Source of the DNA: Alopecurus myosuroides
Lineage: Eukaryota > Streptophyta > Magnoliopsida > Poales > Poaceae
DNA: 64,000 nt
Assembly (NCBI GenBank): GCA_028641055.1
Contig: CM054063.1
Coordinates: 177,512,756 to 177,576,755 of the forward strand
Direction: 5' to 3'
The position numbers were made by a program, and so were the translations under genes. This document shows, one piece after another, positions 55,871 to 64,000 of the stretch (positions are counted from its first letter, which is position 1; every line of letters starts with the position of its first letter). A model generated the notes under the pieces. That model searched no databases and was not told the origin of the DNA. It saw only the letters and a program-made list of their open reading frames with translations.

Positions 55871-58800
55871 ATGCCACACTCTAACAGACATGTTATGTGA
55901 TACCCTAGGCTTTGGTGGGATTAAGACTCTCTGGAGATCCTCTCCGGAGAAACCCTTGGCCCGTTGGAGAAAAGGACGGAACTGCCGATCTAGCCCCTCT
56001 ATGTGAGCCGGAAGGGGGTAGCAAAGTGGAACTAATTGCTATGTTGTGTTAGGTTAGGCCCAAGGAACACCACATAAAATGTAGGTCCTACCTCTTGGCA
56101 ACATTCCCCCCGTTCCTTCAGATCCGGGAGTGTCGGGCTCTTAGTAGTCCTGGAACCCATTAGAGATAATCTGACGTCTGTGAAGCCCTAACACAAAGAG
56201 TGAGGGAATCTTAGGCATCCAAGGCACATTCCACATTCTAACACACATGGTACGGAAAACCCTTGGTTTAGGTGGTATTCAGACGCTCCGGAACCCCTCT
56301 CCGGAGAAACCCTAGCCCCGCTGGGGAAAAAGACGGAACTTCCCTTCTCGCCCCTCTACGTGAGCCGGAAGTGGGTAGCAAAGTAGAACTAATTGCTCGG
56401 TTGTGTTAGGTTAGGCCCAAGGAACACCCAAGACAATGGTAGGGACCACCTCTAGGCAAGATTCTCCCCGTTCTCCGTCAGATCCGGGAGTTTCGAGCTA
56501 TATGAGTAGTCCTGGAACCCATGAGAGAGAATCCGACGCCGGTGAAGCCATAACACAGAGAGTGAGGGAATATTGGGAATCCAGGACCCATGCCACACTA
56601 TAACACACATGGTATGGCATACACTAGGCTTTGGTGGGATTCAGACGCTCCGTAGCTCCTCTCCAGAAAAACCCTAGGACCGCTGGAAAAAAGGACGGAA
56701 CTGTCGTTCTGGACCCTCTACGTGAGCCGGAAGGGGGTAGCAAAGTGGAACTAATTTCTTGCTTGTGTTGGTTTAGTACCAAGGAACAACCAAGACAATG
56801 TTCGGGCCCACCTCTTGGCAAGATCCCCCCCGTTCCGTCAGATCCGGGAGTTTTGGTCCCTGAGTAGTCAGGCAACAACTAGAGAGATCGAATCTCACGC
56901 CGGTGAAGCCCTAGCACAAAGAGTGAGGGAATGTTGTGCATCCAAGACCCATTCTACACTCTAACAAACATTCTATGTGATACCCTAGGCTTGGGTGGGA
57001 TTAAGAAGCTCTGGAGCTCCTCTCCGGAGATACCCTAGGCCCGTTGGAGAAAAGGACGGAACTGCTGATCTGGCCCCTCTACGTGAGCCGGAAAGGGGGT
57101 AGAGAAGTGGAACTAATTACTTGAATGTGTTAGGTTAGGCCAAAGGAACACCCAATACAATGTAGGGACCACCTCTTGTCAAGATTCCCCCTGTTCCGTC
57201 AGATCCAGGAGTTTCGGGCTCTGAGTAGCCCTGGAACCCGCGAGAGAGAATCCGACGCCGTTGAAGGCATAACAGAAAGATTGAGAGAATCTTGGTCATC
57301 GAAGACACATGCCACACTATAAGACACATGCATGGTATGGCATACCGTAGGCTTGGGTGGGATTCAGATGCTCCGGAGCTCCTCTCCGGAGAAACCCTAG
57401 GCCCGCTGGAAAAAAGGACGGAACTGTCGTTCTGAACCCTCTACGTGAGCCGAAAGGGGTAGAAAGGTGTACCTAATTGCTTGGTTGTGTTTTTTTAGGC
57501 CCAAGGAACAACCAAGAAACTGGTTGGGTCCACCTCTTGGCAAGATCCCCCCGTTCCGTCAGATCCGGGAGTTTCGGTCCCTGAGTAGTCCTGCAACAAC
57601 TAGAGAGAATCTGACGCCGGTAAACCCCTAACACAAAGAGTGAGGGAATCTTGTGCATACAAGACCCATTACACAATCTAAAAAACATATTATGTGATAA
57701 CCTAGGCTTGGGTGGGATTAATTAAGACGCTCCGTAGCTCCTCTCCGAAGAAACCCCAGGCCCGTTGGAGAAAAGGACAAAACTGCCGACCTGGCCCCTC
57801 TGCGTGAGCCGAAAGAGGGTATAAAAGCGGAACTAATTTCTTGGTTATGTTAGGTTAGGCCCAAGTAACACCCAAGACAATGGTAGGGCCCACCTCTTGG
57901 TAAGATTCACCCCGTTCTGTCAGGTCCGGAAGTTTCGGGCTATGAGTAGCCCTGGAACACGCGAGAGAGAATCTAACGCAGGTGAAGCCCTAACACAAAG
58001 AGTGAGGGGATCTTGGGCATCCAAGACCCATGCCACACTCTAACAAACATGTTATGTGATACCCTATACTTGGGTGGGATTAAGACGCTCTGGAGCTCCT
58101 CTCCGGAGAAACCCTAGGCCCGTTGGATAAAAGGACGGAACTACCGGTCTAGCCCCCTCTACGTGTGCCCGAAGGGGGTAGAAAAGTGGAACCAATTGTT
58201 TGGTTGTGTTAGGTTAGTCCCAAGGAACACCCAAGACAATGTAGGTCCCACCTCTTGTCAAGATTCCCCATGTTCCGTCAGATCCGGCAGTTTCGTGCTT
58301 TGAGTAGCCCTAGAGCCCGCGAGCGAGAATCCGACGCTGGTGAAGCCATAACACAAAGATTGAGGCAATCTTGGGCATCGAAGACACATGCCACACTATA
58401 AGACACATGGTATGTAATACCCTAGGCTTGGGTGAGATTCAGATGCTCTAAAGCTCCTCTCCGGAGATACCCTAGGCCCGCTAAAGAAAAGGACAGAATT
58501 GTCGTTGTAGAACCTCTACGTGAGACGGAAAGGGGTAGCAAAGTGGAAATAATTGCTTGGTTGTGTTAGGTTAGTCCCAAAGAACACCCAAGAAAATGGT
58601 AGGGCCCACATCTTGGAAATATTCCCCCTTTCCAGTCAGATCCGGGAGTTTCGGGCTCTTAGTATCCTGGAACCCATTAGAGAGAATCTAACGTCGGTGA
58701 AGCCCTAACACAAAGAGTGATGGAATCTTGGGCATCCAAGGCGCATGCCACACTCTAACACACATGTTATGGAAAACCCTTGGTTTGGGTGGGATTCAGA

Positions 58801-59809
58801 CGCTATGGAACCCCTCTCCAGAGAAACCCTAGGCCCGCTGGAGAAAAGGACAGAACCGTCGTTCTGGCCCCTCTACACGAGCCGGAAGAGGTTAGCAAAG
58901 TGGATATGCTTTCTTGGTTTTGTTAGGTTAGGACCAAGAAACACCCAAGAAAATGGTAGGGCCCACCTATTGGCAACATTCCCCCCGTTCTCCGTTAGAT
59001 CCGGGAGTTTCGGGCTATGAGTAGTCTTGGAACCCACGAGCTAGAATCCGACGCCGGTGAGGCTATAACACAGAGAGTGAGGGAATATTGGGCATCCAAG
59101 ACCCATTCCACACTCTAAAACACATGGTATGTAATAAACTAGGATTGGGTGGGATTCATACGCTCTGGAGCTCCTCTCCGAAGAAAGCCTAGGCTCGCTG
59201 AAAAAAGGACGGAACTGTCGTTCTGGACCCTCTACGTGAGCCGGAAGGGGGTAGAAAAAGTGTAACTAATTGCTTGGTTCTGTTGGGTTAGGCCCAAGGA
59301 ACAACCAATACAATGGTAGGGCCCACCTCTTGTCAAGACCCCCCTGTTCCGTCAGTTCCGGGAATTTTGGTCCCTGAGTAGTCATGCAACAACTAGAGAG
59401 AATCTCACGCCGGTGAAGACCTAACACAAAGAGTGAGGAAATATTGGGAATCCAGGACCCATTCATGCCGCACTCTGACACACATGGTATGGCATACCCT
59501 AGGATTGGATGGGATTCAGACTCTCCGGAGCTCCTCTCCGGAGAAACCCTAGGCCCGCTGAAAAAAAAGACGGAACTGCCGTTCTGGACCCTCTACGTGA
59601 GCCGGAAGAGGGTAGCAAAGTGGAACTAATTGCTTGGTTGTGTTGGTTTAGTACCAAGGAACAACCAAGAAAATGTTAGGGCCCACCTCTTGGCAAGATC
59701 CCCCCCGTTCCGTCAGATCTGGGAGTTTCGGTTCCTGAGTAGTCATGCAACAACTAGAGAGATCGAATCTCACGCCGGTGAAGCCCTAGCACAAAGAGTG
59801 ACGGAATGC

Positions 59810-61300
59810 TGTGCATCCAAGACCCATTCCACACTCTAACAAACATGTTATGTGATACCCTAGGCTTGGGTGGGATTAAGACGCTCTAGAGCTCCTCTCC
59901 GGAGAAAAGGACGGAACTGCTGATCTGGCCCCTCTACGTGAGCCGGAAGGGGGTAGAGAAGTGGAACTAATTACTTGAATGTGTTAGGTTAGGCCAAAGG
60001 AACACCCAATAAAATGTAGTTACCACCTCTTGTCAAGATTCCCCCTGTTCCGTCAGATCCAGGAGTTTTGAGCTCTGAGTAGCCCTGGAACCCGCGAGAG
60101 AGAATCCGACGCCGTTGAAGGCATAACACAAAGATTGAGGGAATCTTGGTCATCGAAGACACATGCCACAACTAGAGAGAATATGACGCCGGTGAAACCC
60201 TAACACAAAGAGTGAGCGAATCTTGTGCATACAAGACCCATTCCAAACTCTAAAAAACATGTTATGTGATAACCTAGGCTTGGGTAGGATTAAGATGCTC
60301 CGGAGCTCCTCTCCGGAGAAACCATAGGCCCGTTGGAGAAAAGGACGGAACTGCCGACCTGGCCCCTCTGCGTGAGCCAAAAGGGGGTAGAAAAGCGGAA
60401 ATAATTTCTTGGTTATGTTAGGTTAGGCCCAAGTAACACCCAAGACAATGGTAGGGCCCATCTCTTGGCAAGATTCCCCATGTTCCATCAGATTCGGAAG
60501 TTTCGGGCTATGAGTAGCCCTGGAACCCGCGAGAGAGAATCTAACACCGGTGAATCCCTAACACAAAGAGTGAGGGGATATTGGGCATCCAAGACCCATG
60601 CCACACTCTAACAAAAATGTTATGTGATACCCTAGGATTGGGTGGGATTAAGACACTCTGGAGCTCCTCTCCAGAGAAACCCTAGGCACGTTGGAGAAAA
60701 GGACGGAACTACCGGTCTAGCCCACCTCTACGTGAGCCGGAAGGGGGTAGCAAAGTGGAACCAATTGCTCGGTTGCGTTAGGTTAGGCCAAAGGAACAAT
60801 CAAGACAATGGTAAGTCTTACCTATTGGAAAGATTCCCTCCGTTCCGTCAGATCCGGGAGTTTCGGGATGTTTGTAGTCCTCGAACCCACGAGAGACAAT
60901 CCGACGTCGATGAAGCCATAACACAGAGAGTGAGGGAATATTGGGCATCCAGGACCCATTCCATACTCTAACACACATGGTACGGCATACCCTAGGCTTG
61001 GGTGGAATTCATACGCTCCAGAGCTCCTCTCCGGAGAAACCCTAGGACCGCTAGAAAAAAGGACGGAGCTCCCGTTATGGAACCTCTATGTGAGCCGAAA
61101 GGGGGTACAAAAGTGCAACTAAGTTCTTGGTTGTGTTGGTTTAGGCCCATGGAACAACCAAGACAATGGTAGGTCCCACCTCTTGGCAAGACCCCCCCAG
61201 TTTCGTCGGATCCGGGAGTTTCGTTCATGCAACAACTAGAGAGAATCTCACGCCGGTGAAGCCCTAACACAAAGAGTGAGGGAATATTGTGCATCCAAGA
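59810..61300 (+). repeat. Duplicated block in satellite array 2, copy 2
   Basis: Counterpart of 54365-55870. Its first monomer lacks about 20 bp (around 59904, in the GAAACCCTAGGCCCGTTGG segment). The preceding monomer (59445-59810) instead matches 56574-56935, eight monomers upstream, so blocks of different origin were joined here. Confidence 0.8.
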
Positions 61301-64000
61301 CCCATTGCACACTCTAAGAAAAATTTTGTGTGATACCCTAGGCTTGGGTGGGATCGAGACGCTCTGGAGCTCCTCTCCGTAGAAACCCTTGCCCCCCTGG
61401 AGAAAAGGACGGAACTGCCGATCTGGCCCCTCTATGTGAGCCGGAAGGGGTAGGAAATCGGAACTAGTTGCTTGGTTCTGTTAGGTTAGGCCCAAGGGAA
61501 CACCCAAGACTATGGTAGGGCCACCTCTTGGCAAGATTCGCCCCATTCCGTCAGATCCGGGAGTTTCGGGCTCTGAGTAGCCTTGGAACCGGCGAGAGAG
61601 AATCCGACGCCGGTGAAGCCCTGACACAAAGAGTGAGGGAATCTTGGGCATCCAAGACCCATGCCACGCTCTAAAAAAATGTTATGTGATACCCTAAGCC
61701 TGGGTGGGATTAAGACGCTCTGGAGCTCCTCTCCGGAGAAACCCTAGGCCCGTTGAAAAAAGGACAGAAATGCCATTCTGGACCCTCTACGTGAGCCGGA
61801 AGGGGGTAGCAAAGTGTAACTAATTGCTTGGTTCTGTTAGGTTAGGCCCAAGGAACACCCAAGACTATGGTAGGCCCACCTCTTAGCAAGATTCCCCCCA
61901 TTCCGTCAGATCCGGGAGTTTCGGGCTCTGAGTAGCCCTGGAACCGGCGAGAGAGAATCCGACGCCGGTGAAGCCCTAACACAAAGAGTGAGGGAATCTT
62001 GGGCATCCAAGACCCATGCCACGCTCCAACAAACATGTCATGTGATACCCTAGTCTTGGATGGGTTTAAGATGCACGGGAGCTCCTCTCCGGAGAAACCC
62101 TAGGTCCGTTGGAGAAAAGGACGAAATTGCTGATCTGGCCCCTCTACGTAAGCCGGAAGGGGGTAGCAAAGTAGAACTAATTGCTTGACTGTGTTAGTTT
62201 AGGCCCAAGGAAAACCCAATACAATGTAGGGCCCACCTCTTGGCAAGATTCCCCCCGTTCCGTCAGATCCAGGAGTTTCGGGCTCTGAGTATAACCCTGG
62301 AACCCGCGAGAGAAAATCCGACGGCAGTGAAGCCATAACACAAAGATTGAGGCAATCTTGGTCATCGAAGACACATGCCACACTATAAGATGCATGGTAT
62401 GGCATAACCTAGTTTTGGGTGGGATTCAGACGCTCCGAAGCTCCTCTCCGGAGATACCCTAGACCTGCTATAGAAAAGGACGAAACTGTCGTTATGGACC
62501 CTCTACGTGAGCCGGAAAGGGGTAGAAAAGTGGAGCTAATTGCTTGGTTGTGTTAGGTTAGGCCCAAGGAACACCACAGACAATGGTAGGGCCCCACCTC
62601 TTGGCAAGATTCCCCCCGTTCTACGCCAGATCCGGGAGTTTCGGGCTATGAGTAGTCCTGGAACCCACGAAAGAGAATCTGACGCCGGTCAAGCCATAAC
62701 ACAGAGAGTGAGGGAATATTGGGCATACAAGATCCATGCCACACTCTAACACACATGGTATGGCATACCCTAGGCTTGGATGGTATTCAGACGCTTTAGA
62801 GCTCCTCTCCGGAGAAACCCCAGGCCCGTTCGAGAAAAAAGGACGGAACTGCTGTTTTGGACCCTCTACGTGAGCCGGAAGGGGGTAGCAAAGTGGAACT
62901 AATTGCTCGGTTGTGTTAGGTAAGGCCCAAGGAACAACCAAGACAATGGTAGGGCCCACCTATTGGCAAGATTCCCTCTGTTCTGTCAGATCCGGGAGTT
63001 TCGGGCTGTGAGTAGTCCTCGAACCCACGAGAGAGAATCTGACGCCCGTGAAGCCATAACACCAAGAGTGAGGGAATATTGGGCATCCATGACCCATGAC
63101 ACACTCTAACACACATGGTATGACATACCCTAGGTTTGGGCGGGATTAACACGCTCTTGATCTCCTCTCCGGAGAAACCCTAGGCCCGTTGAAGAAAAGG
63201 ACGGAACTGCCATTCTAGACCCTCTACGTGAACCGGAAGGGGGTAGAAAAGTGTAAGTAATTGCTTGGTTGTGTTTTTTTAGGCACAAGGAACACTCAAG
63301 ACAATGGTAGGGCCAACCTCTTGTCACGATTCCCCTCCCCCCCGTTCTCCGTCAGATCCGGGAGTTTTGGTCCGTGAGTAGTCCTGCAACAACTAGAGAG
63401 AATCTGACGCTGGTGAATCCCTAACAAAAAGAGTGAGAGAATCTTGGGATTCCAAGACCCATGCCACACATTCTACCAAACATGTTACGTGATACCATAG
63501 GCTTGGGTGGGATTAAGACGCTCTGGAGCTCCTCTCCGGAGAAACCCTAGGCCCGTTGGAGAAAAGGACTGAACTGCCGATCTGGCCCCTCTACGTGAGC
63601 CGGAAGGGGGTAGCAAAGTGGAACTAATTGTTTGGTTGTGTTAGGTTAGGCCCAAGGAACACCCAAGACAACATTGGGTCCCACCTCTTGGAAAGATTCC
63701 CCCATTCCGTCAGATCCAGGAGTTTCAGGCTCTAAGTAGCCTTGGAACCCGCGGGAGAGAATCCGACACCGGTGAAGCCATAACACAAAGAGTGAGGTAA
63801 TATTGGGAATACAAGACCCATTCCACTCTCTAACACACATTATATGTCATACCCCATATTTGGGTGGGATTCACACGCTCCGGAGCCTCTCTCCGGAGAA
63901 ACCCTAGGCCCGCTGGAGAAAAGGACGTAACTGTTGTTCTGGACCCTCTACATTAGCCGAAAAGGTGGTAGCAAAGTGGAACTAATTGCTCGGTTATGTT

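Larger units (their letters stand above)
53920..64000 (+). repeat. Tandem satellite array 2, about 28 monomers
   Basis: Landmark positions are 54007, 54365, 54723, 54800, 55149, 55509, 55855, 56212, 56574, 56935, 57293, 57652, 58014, 58372, 58729, 59089, 59445, 59810, 60147, 60224, 60582, 60942, 61288, 61645, 62000, 62359, 62720, 63080, 63445 and 63804. Typical period is 355-362 bp. Orientation is the same as array 1. Two 77-bp intervals (54723 and 60147) are partial monomers. Most monomers carry GAAACCCTAGG and CTCCGGAG motifs. The array runs off the window end. Confidence 0.95.

Noticed and set aside
54196..63840. Repeated minus-strand ORFs with a common W-H-G-S-W-type opening in array 2
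   Set aside because: They are readings of the same satellite strand in successive monomers. Lengths vary with random stops, and no start context or domain supports translation.
1..64000. CRISPR array, bacterial operon, riboswitch or phage system
   Set aside because: No short regularly spaced direct repeats with unique spacers, no ribosome-binding-site-led gene series and no prokaryotic gene families. The tandem repeats are ~358-bp satellite without spacers.

Overview
This window is plant nuclear DNA, most likely from a large-genome grass of the Triticeae (wheat/barley/rye relatives). That reading rests on nested long-LTR retrotransposons, LTRs of the TGATAYGTC...CA type, two CACTA-type element fragments, intron-containing transposon genes and a long tandem satellite. 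No bacterial gene, operon, rRNA, bona fide tRNA or CRISPR array was seen. Species and satellite family cannot be named from sequence alone.

Layout. (1) 1-3456: ten tandem monomers of a ~360-bp satellite. (2) 3457-~51700: an island of transposable elements. It holds a 5'-truncated LTR (3457-4149), an inverted LTR of the same type with a mosaic tail (4788-7538), and a broken Ty1/copia pol (7540-9282). Next is a 15.4-kb Ty3/Gypsy element (D, 9916-25307, TSD GGCAG) with a 4.5-kb solo LTR (K, 14628-19094, TSD AGATA) inside it. Then comes an LTR (E, 25315-36165) split by a 9.4-kb non-autonomous Gypsy element (A, 26651-36005, TSD GCGCC), which itself carries a 475-bp hAT-like element (30772-31246, TSD GGTAGGTG). 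After that follow an LTR fragment (G, 36440-37251), a CACTA element with a decayed ORF1 gene (H, 37252-~41700), a truncated relative of A (B, 42816-48069) and a second CACTA-like remnant (I, 48070-~51700). (3) 51700-53350: the only stretch with two small uncharacterised ORFs not obviously part of a transposon. (4) 53352-64000: the satellite again, in the same orientation, starting with two diverged 356-bp monomers and continuing as about 28 ordinary monomers.

The nesting gives a relative chronology: copia remnant before E and D; D before K; E before A; A before the hAT element; G before H. Every element gene seen is broken by stops, frameshifts or truncation, so no transposon here looks autonomous. 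The most unusual structures are the satellite itself (higher-order repeats, palindromes, telo-box motifs, chimeric monomers, a duplicated 77-bp partial monomer), paired tRNA-like A/B boxes inside the solo LTR, a CACTA gene combining Ulp1-protease-like and RNase H1-N/viroplasmin-like regions, and the two small ORFs at the transposon/satellite edge.
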